Below, piece after piece: positions 1 to 8,499 of a stretch of DNA of 64,000 nt. How positions within the stretch are numbered: the first letter of the stretch is position 1; the number at the start of each line of letters is the position of its first letter. This DNA comes from Pelagibacterium montanilacus (lineage in GTDB: Bacteria > Pseudomonadota > Alphaproteobacteria > Rhizobiales > Devosiaceae). The stretch covers positions 62,001 through 126,000 of the forward strand of contig NZ_RZMX01000025.1 of the NCBI RefSeq assembly GCF_003992665.1, in the 5' to 3' direction. The notes beneath the pieces were generated by a model. The model did not search any database and had not been told where the DNA came from. It worked only from the letters and a program-made list of their open reading frames with translations. A program made the translations under genes and the position numbers.

Positions 1-2258
1 TCAACCTCGACGTCAACCACGTGGCCTTCGCCGCGGACGCCAAATACGACGGGCATCAGTACCGCCCGCTGACCCCCGCCGAGATCGGCCAGATCGCCGG
101 CCGGGCCGGCCGGCACATGCGGGACGGCACTTTCGGGGTCACCGGCGGGGTCGAGCCCTTCGACGAGGAGCTCGTCCAGCGCCTGGAAGGCCATGATTTC
201 GAGCCGGTGCGCATGGTCCAGTGGCGCAATCCCCGTCTCGACTTTTCAACCCTTGAGCGTCTCCACGCCAGCCTCGAGGCCGTCCCCGACCACCCCAATC
301 TCACCCGCGTGCCCGTGGCCACCGACCAGAAGGCGCTCGAATGGCTCATGCGGCGCGAGGCGGCCCATCTGGCGACCCGTCCCGAGCGGGTGGAACTGGC
401 CTGGGAATGCTGCCAGATTCCCGATTACCGGGACATCTCCCCAGCCGCCCATGCCGAGATCATCTCGCGCATCTATTCCGATCTCGTGCTTTCGGGCCGG
501 ATCGACACCGATTGGATTGCCGAGCAGGTCAGGTTCTGCGACAATACCGCCGGGGACATAGACACCCTGTCAAACAGGATCCGCCAGATTCGGACCTGGA
601 CCTTCATTTCGAACCGCAAGAACTGGCTGGAAGACCCAAAGCACTGGCGCGAAACAACAAAGTCAATCGAGGACGCGCTCTCCGACGCCCTGCACCAAAG
701 GCTGATCCAGCGCTTTGTCGACCGCAGGACAAGTGTGCTGATGCGTCACCTTAGAGACAAGCAGATGGTATCACCGCAAATCAACGAAAAAGGCGAGCTC
801 ACGATCGAGGGCCATGTAATCGGCACGATGGAGGGGTTCAGGTTCACTCTGGCGAGAGGCGAGGGCGAAACCGACTCAAAGAACCTGCGCTCGGCTGCGG
901 CCTCTGCCGTCGCCCCGGAAATCGCCCGGCGCGCAGACCGCCTGGCGGGCGCGCCCAATGAGGAGTTCGTGCTCACCACCGACGGCGTCATCCGCTGGCG
1001 CGGTGAGGTGGTCGCCGAGCTGGCCGAGGGTCAGACCCTTCTGGCTCCCCGCATAATCATCCTCGCCGATGAAAGCCTTTCGGGCGCCGAGCTCGAGCGG
1101 GTCGAGGAGCGACTGTCGCTCTGGCTCCGCCACGCCATCAACACCCAGCTCGAGCAGATCGTCGCGCTGGCCGAGCCCGCCGAACTCGAGGGCACGGCCC
1201 GCGGCATCGCCTTCCGGCTCGCGGAAAACCTCGGCATCATCGCCCGCGCTGAGATCGCCGACGAGGTCAAGGGCCTCGACCAGGACGTGCGCGGCAAGAT
1301 GCGCAAGATGGGCATCAAGTTCGGTGCCTACCACATCTATCTGCCCGCGACCCTCAAGCCCGCCCCGCGCGAGTTGGCCCTGATTCTCTGGGGGCTCAAG
1401 AATGGCGGCGTCCGCCAGCCGGGCGTCTCGGAATTGCCCCACGTCATCCTTTCGGGCCGCACCTCCTTCCCCATCGACCCCAATTTCGACCCCCGCGTCT
1501 ATGAGATCGGCGGCTTTAAGGTGGCCGGCGGGCGGATCGTGCGCGTCGATATTCTCGAGCGGCTGGCCGATATCATCCGCCCGCTCATCGCCCATGACGC
1601 GGCGCGCCCGACCGAGACCCCGGCGCCCGAAGGCGCAGCCGAAGCCAACGGCTTCCGCGTCACCGTCGAGATGACCTCGCTTCTGGGCTGCGCGGGGGAG
1701 GATTTCGCCTCCGTGCTGACCTCGTTGGGCTATCGCATGCGCCGCACGCCACTGCCCCCCGAGGCTCCGGCAGAACAGGCTCCGGACGCGGCGACCGCCA
1801 CCCCGGTCGAAAGCGCGCCAGAGATCACGGATCAGGCTGGCGAGCCGGCCGCTGCCGAGCCCGCCGAGCCTGAACCTGCTCCCGAGACCGCGTCCGAGAC
1901 CCCGGCAGCAGACGCTCCGGCACCGGTGCAACCCACCGAGGCCCCGGCCGCATCCGCAGAGGCGTCCGCCGAACCGCGGTTCGACGAAGTCTGGTTCCCC
2001 GGCGGACGGCGGCCCGAGCGCAATCGCGGCCAGCGGCCCCAGCGAGACCACGACCAGAAGCGCGAGCGGCCCGAGCGTGCCCGCGGCAAGCCCAATCGAT
2101 CGGGACAGCCGGGCGGCAAGCCCGACCGGCCCCAGCGCGACAAGGCCCAGCCGCACGCCGGGAACCGTGACAACAAGGGACGGGACAAGGGCCGCGACAA
2201 ACCCTTCGACCCCGATTCGCCTTTCGCCGCGCTCGCCGCCCTCAAGGATCGCAAATAA
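1..2258 (+). CDS. SUV3-like superfamily 2 helicase, C-terminal part (5' end outside window)
   Basis: The frame is open from base 3 with no start, so the gene begins upstream of the window. The first ~35 visible residues contain helicase motif VI (QIAGRAGR); ATPase motifs I-V must lie before base 1. A long helical region follows, as in SUV3/degradosome-type RNA helicases of alphaproteobacteria. Around bases 1740-1980 the protein becomes Ala/Pro/Glu-rich, and the last ~85 residues are rich in Arg, Lys, Gly and Asp (RPERNRGQRPQRDHD and similar). Both segments look disordered; the basic tail may bind RNA (inference). The gene is followed after 11 bp by an S4-domain RNA-binding gene, an order common in Hyphomicrobiales. 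The family is clear, the exact substrate is not. Confidence 0.85.
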   Translation, partial: NLDVNHVAFAADAKYDGHQYRPLTPAEIGQIAGRAGRHMRDGTFGVTGGVEPFDEELVQRLEGHDFEPVRMVQWRNPRLDFSTLERLHASLEAVPDHPNLTRVPVATDQKALEWLMRREAAHLATRPERVELAWECCQIPDYRDISPAAHAEIISRIYSDLVLSGRIDTDWIAEQVRFCDNTAGDIDTLSNRIRQIRTWTFISNRKNWLEDPKHWRETTKSIEDALSDALHQRLIQRFVDRRTSVLMRHLRDKQMVSPQINEKGELTIEGHVIGTMEGFRFTLARGEGETDSKNLRSAAASAVAPEIARRADRLAGAPNEEFVLTTDGVIRWRGEVVAELAEGQTLLAPRIIILADESLSGAELERVEERLSLWLRHAINTQLEQIVALAEPAELEGTARGIAFRLAENLGIIARAEIADEVKGLDQDVRGKMRKMGIKFGAYHIYLPATLKPAPRELALILWGLKNGGVRQPGVSELPHVILSGRTSFPIDPNFDPRVYEIGGFKVAGGRIVRVDILERLADIIRPLIAHDAARPTETPAPEGAAEANGFRVTVEMTSLLGCAGEDFASVLTSLGYRMRRTPLPPEAPAEQAPDAATATPVESAPEITDQAGEPAAAEPAEPEPAPETASETPAADAPAPVQPTEAPAASAEASAEPRFDEVWFPGGRRPERNRGQRPQRDHDQKRERPERARGKPNRSGQPGGKPDRPQRDKAQPHAGNRDNKGRDKGRDKPFDPDSPFAALAALKDRK

Positions 2259-2269
2259 GCGATTTGGAC

Positions 2270-2560
2270 ATGCAGGGCACCGAACCCCGCCAGCGACTTG
2301 ACAAATGGCTCTGGTATGCGCGCGTGGCCAGATCACGCTCGCTGGCCCAGAAGCTGGTCGCGTCCGGGGCAGTGCGCGTCAACGGTCAGCGCTGCGTGGC
2401 GCCTGATCGCCGCATCGCTCCGGGAGACGGGCTCACCATCGCCATAGCCGGCAGGATCCGGGTCCTCAGGGTGCGCGATCCAGGGGCCCGGCGCGGCCCG
2501 GCCACCGAGGCGCGGCTGCTTTACGAAGACCTTTCGCCAGACCCCGCCCCGCCGCAATAG
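2270..2560 (+). CDS. hslR: S4-domain RNA-binding protein, Hsp15 (HslR) family
   Basis: A 96-residue protein with an S4 fold near the N terminus: RLDKWLWYARVARSRSLAQ is the typical Hsp15 start, followed by the conserved GAVRVNG turn around residue 35. Hsp15 binds stalled 50S subunits carrying peptidyl-tRNA and helps recycle them. The ATG at 2270 is preferred over an in-frame TTG at 2264 because the S4 signature follows closely; no strong ribosome binding site is visible, and with only 11 bp after the helicase stop, coupled translation is likely. The basic C-terminal tail of E. coli Hsp15 is shortened here. Confidence 0.85.
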   Translation: MQGTEPRQRLDKWLWYARVARSRSLAQKLVASGAVRVNGQRCVAPDRRIAPGDGLTIAIAGRIRVLRVRDPGARRGPATEARLLYEDLSPDPAPPQ

Positions 2561-2693
2561 CGATCTCCGGGCGGGCGCTTTCTTGGGACGAACCGGTCTT
2601 GAAAGCCCCCTGAAAACCGTTTAGCAACCGGGTTCGCCTGTCTCCTTTCGGCGGCACGGCCCATCGCCTGCCCTCATCCGGGAACCAATCGCA

Positions 2694-3032
<339 letters not shown>

Positions 3033-3040
3033 CCGGCAAG

Positions 3041-3060
3041 ACCCCGCTCCATGCGGGGTT
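3041..3060 (+). terminator. Hairpin after fdxA, weak terminator candidate
   Basis: ACCCCGC (3041-3047) pairs with GCGGGGT (3053-3059) around a 5-nt loop, 8 bp after the fdxA stop. The run of T that would make it a good intrinsic terminator is missing (only TT, then CGG), so it may act as a 3' stabiliser or pause site. Confidence 0.35.
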
Positions 3061-3104
3061 CGGTCGCGCGCGCATGCCCGCACACCGCCGTTGATTCGCA
3101 GCTT

Positions 3105-3133
3105 TTGATTTTGTCATCTGATTGTGGTATTGT
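3105..3133 (+). promoter_or_regulatory. Predicted sigma-70 promoter of carD
   Basis: TTGATT (3105-3110), a 17-bp spacer, then TATTGT (3128-3133). This AT-rich patch stands out in GC-rich DNA and lies 230 bp before carD. Expected transcription start is near 3140, giving a leader of about 220 nt. Confidence 0.55.
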
Positions 3134-3143
3134 TTCCACAATC
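3120..3143. promoter_or_regulatory. Inverted repeat over the carD promoter -10 region (candidate operator)
   Basis: GATTGTGG (3120-3127) and CCACAATC (3136-3143) are perfect 8-bp arms around an 8-bp centre that contains the predicted -10 hexamer. A dimeric regulator bound here would occlude RNA polymerase. The regulator is unknown. Confidence 0.45.
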
Positions 3144-3168
3144 AGTCGCTCGCCTCTCAACCGGACCG

Positions 3169-3190
3169 TGCCCAGTTGGGCATTTTCTTT
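3169..3190 (+). terminator. Terminator-like hairpin in the carD leader (candidate attenuator)
   Basis: TGCCCA (3169-3174) pairs with TGGGCA (3177-3182) and is followed directly by TTTTCTTT (3183-3190). It lies about 30 nt after the predicted carD transcription start and 170 nt before the start codon. The stem is short, so termination would be partial at best. Confidence 0.3.
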
Positions 3191-3362
3191 CGACAATCCC
3201 CGACTCGACGATTTCCCTGGCTGGAAAAAGCGGAACCGGCCTGGTGGCTTTGCGACTGGAACGACCGAGCTTCAAAGCGGTCGACAATAAAAATCGAGAG
3301 CGGCCCGACACACGGACACTTCGCTAACCGGTGTCGGCCGAGGCGTCAACAGGAGTAGCCAA

Positions 3363-3923
3363 ATGGCAACCAAAAAGACCACGCAGCGCGCGGGGTTCAA
3401 GACCGGTGAGTATATCGTTTATCCGGCTCACGGCGTCGGCCTCATCCAGGCGATCGAAGAGCAGGAAGTCGCAGGACTTTCTCTTGAGCTTTTCGTGATC
3501 GGCTTCGAGCAGGACAAGCTCACGTTGCGTGTACCGGTGGCCAAGATCAAGTCGGTGGGCATGCGCAAGCTTGCCGAACCCGAACTCGTGACCAAATCCC
3601 TCGATTCGGTCGCTGGCCGCGCGCGCGTCAAGCGCACCATGTGGAGCCGCCGGGCTCAGGAATACGAAGCCAAGATAAATTCCGGTGACCTGATCGCGAT
3701 CTCGGAAGTCGTTCGGGACCTTTATCGCTCCGACGAACAGCCCGAGCAGTCCTATTCCGAACGCCAGCTCTTCGAGCAGGCCATGGACCGGATGAGCCGC
3801 GAGGTTGCCGCCGTCAACAAGATCAGCCTGACCGAAGCGGTGAGCCTGATCACCAAGACGCTCTCCAAGAGCCCGCGCCGGGCCGCAAAGCCCGACGATT
3901 CCGAGGCCGAAAAGGCCGCTTGA
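3363..3923 (+). CDS. carD: CarD/CdnL-family RNA polymerase-binding transcription factor
   Basis: A 186-residue protein. Residues ~12-70 (FKTGEYIVYPAHGVGLI onward) form the Tudor-like RNA polymerase interaction domain that binds the beta subunit; the helical C-terminal half, with a conserved Trp in RVKRTMWSRRAQEYEAKI, contacts the upstream edge of the -10 element. CarD/CdnL proteins stabilise open complexes at rRNA and housekeeping promoters. The start has a good ribosome binding site (AGGAG about 7 nt upstream). The last ~25 residues are a charged tail typical of alphaproteobacterial members. The gene is monocistronic, with its own promoter region and a strong terminator. Confidence 0.93.
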   Translation: MATKKTTQRAGFKTGEYIVYPAHGVGLIQAIEEQEVAGLSLELFVIGFEQDKLTLRVPVAKIKSVGMRKLAEPELVTKSLDSVAGRARVKRTMWSRRAQEYEAKINSGDLIAISEVVRDLYRSDEQPEQSYSERQLFEQAMDRMSREVAAVNKISLTEAVSLITKTLSKSPRRAAKPDDSEAEKAA

Positions 3924-3950
3924 TCGGTCAAAGCGCTGGTCATCGATCAG

Positions 3951-3982
3951 AACCGGACGGCCCCGTGCCGTCCGGTTTTTTG
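3951..3982 (+). terminator. Intrinsic terminator of carD
   Basis: AACCGGACGG (3951-3960) and CCGTCCGGTT (3968-3977) form a perfect 10-bp stem with a 7-nt loop, followed by a T run. It ends 60 bp after the carD stop and 60 bp before the convergent M48 gene. Confidence 0.85.
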
Positions 3983-4044
3983 TATCCGAAAACCTAGCAG
4001 TCCCTCACATCCGAGAGATCGGCAAGAGGGAGCGCCCAGGCACC

Positions 4045-5514
4045 CTATTCCACACGCACCACCTTGTAGGGCGCGCCCGTCTCGACCGGATCGCCCGGCA
4101 GCAGGTTGTTCATCACAAGAAACAGTTCGCGCCCGCGGCTGAGCTGGCCCATCCGCGCGGCGAGCGTATCGGCGTTGTCATTGCCTCCGGCCGTGACCAG
4201 CCGCAGCTTGACCGCGCGGAGATTGGCCAGATCGCTCTGGGACGTCCGCCGGAAGCTCGCCACGGTCTGCTCGGCGGCCGACCGGAAGCTTTCGGTGTCT
4301 TGGCGGCCCGCAAAGATGAAGCGGAAAACGGCCCCCTCGATGCGCGCCACGGTTATGTTGAAATGCCACTGCTCGGTCCGCGCCCGCGCCGATGCCGTCT
4401 CGATACCGTTGATCGAGCGGGTGGAGATGGTGTCGGTCAAAAGACCCGCGATCCAGCCCGACCCCAGATAGGACTGGAGCGTGGTCGAGGCGGGCACCGC
4501 CGCGCTGTCGAACCGCAGCGCCGCGCCGTCTCCTGCGACCGCGACGACAGCCTGATTGGAGATTTGCAGCTCGTAGGTCGAGGGCGCTGTGAAGGTCAGC
4601 CGGTTCTGGGGATCGATATAGCGTTGCCCCACGATCGTGCCCTGCCGGGCCGAATCGCCGAAATCGATGCCTTCGATGGCGCGCATGTAGCCGGCACGGT
4701 CGGTCGTGCCCGAGCCCGGAGCCCCGAACTCGCGCGCCCGCGTCACCGCCCGCTGGATGCGGTTGGGGGTCGAGGGGTGGCTCGAGAGGAAATCCTCCCC
4801 GCCCCCGCCGGCGAACTTGGCGAACCGGCCCATGGCGGTCAGGAACCGCGCCGCCGCATGGGGATCGTAGCCCGCACGCGCGGCGATCTTGATGCCCTCG
4901 TCGTCGGCCTCGAGCTCCTGGGCCTGGGAGAAGGCCGCAAGCGATTCGGCGGTGCGCTGTGCGGTCTGCTGGGGATCGATCACCCCGCCCAGAACCCCGG
5001 TGATAACGCGATCCACGATCTCGCTGGTGCGCACCCGGCTCGAGCGCGCCCGGGCATGGCGCAGGGTGACGTGGGCGATCTCGTGGGAGATCACCGCGGC
5101 AAGCTCGCTCATGTCGTTGGCCAGCGTCAGGATCCCGCGCGTGACGTAGATGAACCCGCCCGGCAGCGCGAAGGCGTTCACTTCCGAGGAATCGAGGATC
5201 GTGATCGTGAACTGGGTCGCGGGCTGACCCGCGGCGGCCAGAAGGTTCGAGACCATGCGCGCCAGCATCACCTCGGTCTGGCGGTACTCATAGACGCCGC
5301 CATAATTTGCGATGATGCGCGGATGTTCGCGCCGGCCGATCACCACATCGTCCGGATCGGTCCCGGCCGGCACAGCCGGTGCCTGCCCCGAGGTCCGGCG
5401 CGTCTCGATGTCGGACCCGCCCAGAAGCGTGGTGCAGCCCGCCAGCCCGGACGCCAGGACAAGCCCGCCGCCCGCTGCAAGAAACCGCCGACGTGTGAAA
5501 AGCGATTCGCTCAT
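4045..5514 (-). CDS. M48-family zinc metalloprotease, lipoprotein
   Basis: A 489-residue protein. The N terminus has an Arg-rich start (FTRRRFLAAGG), a hydrophobic stretch and a lipobox (LAGC, Cys ~27), so it is probably anchored in the outer membrane on the periplasmic side. HEIAH (about residue 145) is the HEXXH zinc motif, followed ~55 residues later by ELEADDEG, which supplies the third ligand. This is the BepA/LoiP-like peptidase M48 layout, involved in outer-membrane protein quality control. The last ~65 residues (VKLRLVTAGG...PGDP) resemble the LysM-like end found on many M48 proteins. Its ATG overlaps the stop of the upstream nuclease gene by 4 bp (ATGA). Confidence 0.88.
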   Translation of the reverse strand: MSESLFTRRRFLAAGGGLVLASGLAGCTTLLGGSDIETRRTSGQAPAVPAGTDPDDVVIGRREHPRIIANYGGVYEYRQTEVMLARMVSNLLAAAGQPATQFTITILDSSEVNAFALPGGFIYVTRGILTLANDMSELAAVISHEIAHVTLRHARARSSRVRTSEIVDRVITGVLGGVIDPQQTAQRTAESLAAFSQAQELEADDEGIKIAARAGYDPHAAARFLTAMGRFAKFAGGGGEDFLSSHPSTPNRIQRAVTRAREFGAPGSGTTDRAGYMRAIEGIDFGDSARQGTIVGQRYIDPQNRLTFTAPSTYELQISNQAVVAVAGDGAALRFDSAAVPASTTLQSYLGSGWIAGLLTDTISTRSINGIETASARARTEQWHFNITVARIEGAVFRFIFAGRQDTESFRSAAEQTVASFRRTSQSDLANLRAVKLRLVTAGGNDNADTLAARMGQLSRGRELFLVMNNLLPGDPVETGAPYKVVRVE

Positions 5515-6320
5515 TGGCCACTCAGAATTTCGATCTGTTCGGGATGGGTAACGATCACGCGCGGTCCGTCAAGCTCTTCGATCCATCCGCGCACCCGGAT
5601 CACGGCGCCATCGAGGGCCAGCGGGTCCAGTCCGGCTCCTGAAAACGCCTCCAGACCGTCCGATTCGATCACAACCGTGAAGTCCTCGCGCCAGCGCCGG
5701 CCGAAATTGAGATAGACCAGATCACGCACGCGCTCGGCATTGAGCACCCGGCCCTCGACGAGTTCATACCCGCCCCTGTGCTCGAGCAGCCCCAGCGGAT
5801 CGGCTGCGTCGCGCACCGCGTAAAAGGAATCGCGCCACAGCCCGCGCCGGTCGGCCCGCGCCTCCCGCTCGGCGGCATAGAGCGCGTCGAGACAGTTTCT
5901 GTTGTCGGGGAAGGAATAGACCCGCGCCAGTCCCGCCCGCAGCACCTCGCCCTGCACCCATGCCGGCCCGTCGCCATCAACGCGCATCACATGGGCGAGC
6001 GCCCGCCCGTGCCGGTCCCGGCGTTCCCCGCCATAATGGAGTTCGACCTCGGCGCCTTCCACGAGATCGACCACCAGCGCCTTGGCCTCGTCGGCCAGCG
6101 GCCAGGCCTCGAAATCGGGCCGGCCCAGCGGCAGTTTGGGCGCCTGTATGCCCACCAGCCTTACGGTCAGCCCGCCCTCGAGCTCGATGGTGTCCCCATC
6201 GGTCACCGAGACCACGCGGGCGCGCTCCCCCGCTTCCAGCGCAGCGCACACCTGCGCCACGCTCGGGCTGGACCACAGTGTGGCAAGGCCGAGAACCGTC
6301 ACGAGCAACCGTCTGAACAA
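5511..6320 (-). CDS. Secreted SNase-like (thermonuclease family) protein
   Basis: Residues after the signal peptide (ARVVSVTDGDTIELEGGLTV) match the staphylococcal nuclease fold, with the calcium-binding Asp/DGDT loop; RDRHGRALAHV and the later ERAR/RADRRGLW segment match the catalytic barrel and helix. A TTG start at 6320 is chosen because it gives a clean signal peptide (FRRLLVTVLGLATLW, cleavage near SVAQ) and has AAAGG 7 nt upstream. The frame stays open upstream to a GTG at 6404 with an ATG at 6374, but that would put ~28 polar residues before the signal peptide. The C-terminal ~80 residues are an extra OB-like region. It forms a two-gene operon with the M48 protease. Confidence 0.78.
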   Translation of the reverse strand: MFRRLLVTVLGLATLWSSPSVAQVCAALEAGERARVVSVTDGDTIELEGGLTVRLVGIQAPKLPLGRPDFEAWPLADEAKALVVDLVEGAEVELHYGGERRDRHGRALAHVMRVDGDGPAWVQGEVLRAGLARVYSFPDNRNCLDALYAAEREARADRRGLWRDSFYAVRDAADPLGLLEHRGGYELVEGRVLNAERVRDLVYLNFGRRWREDFTVVIESDGLEAFSGAGLDPLALDGAVIRVRGWIEELDGPRVIVTHPEQIEILSGQ

Positions 6321-6503
6321 GAATTGGCCTTTATGAAGCACCCATTTGAGCGAGATCGTCGGAAAGTGGCCCATGCGCGGGCCCGTATTCGGCTCAATCT
6401 GCACGCAATTGCGGCAAAAATCATCCTTTCGCGCATGCGCCCGCGCACAATCACGCCCGGTGTTGCCGTTCGGCCATCGCCCGGGCCCTCCACCCGCCCG
6501 GTG

Positions 6504-6532
6504 TTGACAGAACCGGCCGGGAGCGCTTTAAC
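6504..6532 (+). promoter_or_regulatory. Predicted sigma-70 promoter of the exb/tonB operon
   Basis: A consensus TTGACA (6504-6509), 17-bp spacer, and TTTAAC (6527-6532), 37 bp before the first gene of the operon. Confidence 0.65.
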
Positions 6533-6533
6533 C

Positions 6534-6548
6534 TGATAATCATACTCA
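6534..6548. promoter_or_regulatory. Iron-responsive operator (RirA-type IRO box)
   Basis: TGA-TAATCATAC-TCA fits the TGA-N9-TCA core of iron-responsive operators bound by the Fe-S regulator RirA in Hyphomicrobiales. It starts 1 bp after the -10 hexamer, so bound repressor would cover the transcription start. The downstream genes encode a TonB energising complex, which fits iron repression. Confidence 0.6.
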
Positions 6549-6568
6549 TATTATAGTCAGGCCGCCCC

Positions 6569-7003
6569 ATGCTCCCCTCACCGATCCGCGTTCTGCGCCC
6601 CCCTCTGCTGGCCGTTCTCGGTCTGGCTCTTGTCACGCCCGCCTTCAGCCAGGACGATGGAACGCTCAGCCTCCAGCTCAACGCGCTCGCGCAGGCCGAG
6701 GCCGGATGCCGGACCACCTTCGTGAGCACCAACGGTCTGGGCGAAGCGCTCGATGGCTTTGCCATCGAAATCGCACTCTTTGACACCGACGGGCTCGTCT
6801 CGGGCCTTTCCGCGCTCGATTTCGGGGCCATGAGCCCGGAGCGCACCCGCGTCGTCCAGTTCACCCTGCCCGATACCGACTGCACCGGGATCGGGCGCAT
6901 CCTCATCAACGATGTCAGCGTCTGCTCGGGCCCTGCCGACCCCGGCGCCTGCCTTGCCGCCCTGGCTCCGGAAACCCGGACCGACAGCGCCTTCGGGCTT
7001 TAG
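6569..7003 (+). CDS. Secreted hypothetical protein, first gene of the exb/tonB operon
   Basis: A 144-residue protein with an N-terminal signal peptide (hydrophobic core PPLLAVLGLALVTPAFS, cleavage near residue 28). The mature part has four cysteines (EAGC, DTDC, VSVC, GAC), suggesting two disulfide bonds in the periplasm. No family is recognised by eye, although small secreted proteins often precede exbB in this order of bacteria. The ATG lies ~30 bp after the predicted transcription start; only 9 bp separate it from exbB. A periplasmic accessory role in TonB-dependent uptake is inference from position alone. Confidence 0.75.
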   Translation: MLPSPIRVLRPPLLAVLGLALVTPAFSQDDGTLSLQLNALAQAEAGCRTTFVSTNGLGEALDGFAIEIALFDTDGLVSGLSALDFGAMSPERTRVVQFTLPDTDCTGIGRILINDVSVCSGPADPGACLAALAPETRTDSAFGL

Positions 7004-7012
7004 GAGATCCCC

Positions 7013-7729
7013 ATGGCCGACATGCTCATCTCCCGGATTTCCGGCCTCTTTGCCCTGGGCGGCCCGGTCGTCATTGTTCTCGTCGCACTCTCGGTGATCG
7101 CGCTGACCCTGGTGCTCGTCAAGCTCGCCCAGTTCATGGGCAGGCGGGTCGGGCGGCACGGCGCCGCCCGGCGGGCTCTGGCGCTCTGGCGCGAGGGCCG
7201 GACCCGAGAGGCCCTCGAGACGTGCGCGCGCCAGCCCACGCCGGCCACCAGAACGCTCATGGCCGGCATGGCCATGCACATGGACAGCCATGCCGATCCC
7301 GCACGCCTTGAAAGCGAGCTGGGCCGGGTGGCGGGCGAAGAGCTTCACGAACTCCAGAAAGGCTTCCGCGCGCTCGACGCCATCGCCCAGATCGCTCCGC
7401 TCCTGGGGCTCTTCGGGACCGTCCTCGGGATGATCGAGGCCTTCCGCGCCATGCAGGGCGCAGGCACCGCCGTCGACCCTTCCGTGCTCGCCGGCGGCAT
7501 CTGGGTGGCGCTGATGACCACCGCCGTGGGCCTCGCGGTCGCCATGCCCGTCTCCATGCTGCTGGCCGCGCTCGAGACCCGCGTCGACAATGAGCGTGCC
7601 GCGATCGAATCGATCGCCACCCAATGGCTCAACGCGAGATCCGACCGCGAGCCGGACCGGCAACCCTCCCCGCGCACCCGCCACCCCGAGGCGCCCGCCC
7701 ACGGTCCCGGACTCGTCCATGCGCATTGA
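7013..7729 (+). CDS. exbB: ExbB/TolQ-type proton channel subunit
   Basis: A 238-residue MotA/TolQ/ExbB-family protein with three membrane segments: residues ~15-38, and a pair near ~125-150 and ~165-185. The conserved LAPLLGLFGTVLGM-type loop (here IAPLLGLFGTVLGMI) links to TM2, and the TTAVGLAVAMP segment is the family signature of TM3. It forms the proton channel that energises TonB across the inner membrane. It has a strong ribosome binding site (AGGAG, 7010 region). Its 3' end overlaps the first exbD by 11 bp. The C-terminal ~35 residues are Pro/Arg-rich and not part of the conserved fold. Confidence 0.92.
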   Translation: MADMLISRISGLFALGGPVVIVLVALSVIALTLVLVKLAQFMGRRVGRHGAARRALALWREGRTREALETCARQPTPATRTLMAGMAMHMDSHADPARLESELGRVAGEELHELQKGFRALDAIAQIAPLLGLFGTVLGMIEAFRAMQGAGTAVDPSVLAGGIWVALMTTAVGLAVAMPVSMLLAALETRVDNERAAIESIATQWLNARSDREPDRQPSPRTRHPEAPAHGPGLVHAH

Positions 7730-8102
7730 GACCGCGCGCACCCGCAGGCGCCCCCTTGCCCTCACCTCGCTGATCGACGTCATCTTCCTGCTGCTGCTGT
7801 TCTTCATGCTCACCTCGACCTTTTCGCGTCACGCCGAAATCCCGCTCACGGGCGGTCGGGCCGGCACAAGCTCGGCAGGTGCCCCCGACATCCTGATCGT
7901 GCCGCAGGCCGATGGGCCCTGGCGGATCAACGGACAGACCCTGTCCCCAGCCGATATCGGCCCCGAGATCGCCCGGCTTTCCCGGGTCGGCGCCCGGAGC
8001 GCGCTCATCCTCATGCCCGAGGGCAGCGCCACCCAGGATCTGGTCGATGCGCTCGAAACCGTTCGCCGCGCGGCGCCCGTGCCGCTCTCGGTCGCCTATT
8101 GA
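7719..8102 (+). CDS. exbD: ExbD-type biopolymer transport protein (first copy)
   Basis: A 127-residue ExbD/TolR protein with a basic cytoplasmic start and one membrane helix (LTSLIDVIFLLLLFFMLTS) carrying the essential channel Asp (Asp ~20). The rest is the periplasmic ExbD domain. The start is ATG 7719, inside the end of exbB; the longer open frame from 7590 is only read-through of the exbB region in another frame. A second ExbD follows 7 bp later, so this operon encodes two different subunits. Confidence 0.9.
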   Translation: MRIETARTRRRPLALTSLIDVIFLLLLFFMLTSTFSRHAEIPLTGGRAGTSSAGAPDILIVPQADGPWRINGQTLSPADIGPEIARLSRVGARSALILMPEGSATQDLVDALETVRRAAPVPLSVAY

Positions 8103-8109
8103 GCGCCCC

Positions 8110-8499
8110 ATGAAAATCGCCCGCCCCGCTCCCCGGCCCCAGCGCGAGAGCACCATTCCGCTGATCAATGTCGTGTTCCTGATGCTGATCTTCTTTCTGG
8201 TCGCCGGAACCCTTGCGCCGCCCACCGACCGGGATGTCACGCTCGCCGCGTCCAGAGACGCGGCCGGTGCGCGCCCGAGCGAAACCTTGATGATCGCCGC
8301 GGACGGGAGCCCGAGCTGGCGCGGCGCCCCGGTCGCCCTCGCGCCCTTCGCGGCAAGCTGGACCTCCCCGGACGGGGAACCGCTGCGCGTGGGCGCTGAC
8401 AGAACGCTCCCCGCCCGCGCACTCATCGACGCGCTCGCCGCCCTGCGCGCCGCCGGGATCGAGGACATCGTTCTGGTCACCGAGCAGGCCGGGCCATGA
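8110..8499 (+). CDS. ExbD-type biopolymer transport protein (second copy)
   Basis: A 129-residue ExbD/TolR relative. The membrane helix IPLINVVFLMLIFFLVAGT carries Asn where the first copy has the channel Asp (LIDV versus LINV). In ExbD/TolR that Asp carries the proton path, so this copy may be structural or asymmetric rather than a proton-conducting partner. The periplasmic part (~residues 45-129) shows the ExbD pattern of a beta-strand region and the LIDALAALRAAGIEDIVLVT helix-strand end. The stop overlaps the TonB start (ATGA). Confidence 0.85.
   Translation: MKIARPAPRPQRESTIPLINVVFLMLIFFLVAGTLAPPTDRDVTLAASRDAAGARPSETLMIAADGSPSWRGAPVALAPFAASWTSPDGEPLRVGADRTLPARALIDALAALRAAGIEDIVLVTEQAGP

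Noticed and set aside
876-2336. A 486-codon minus-strand frame opposite the helicase tail
   Set aside because: Gly/Arg/Ala-rich shadow translation without motifs; the + frame carries the helicase signature and GC3 bias.
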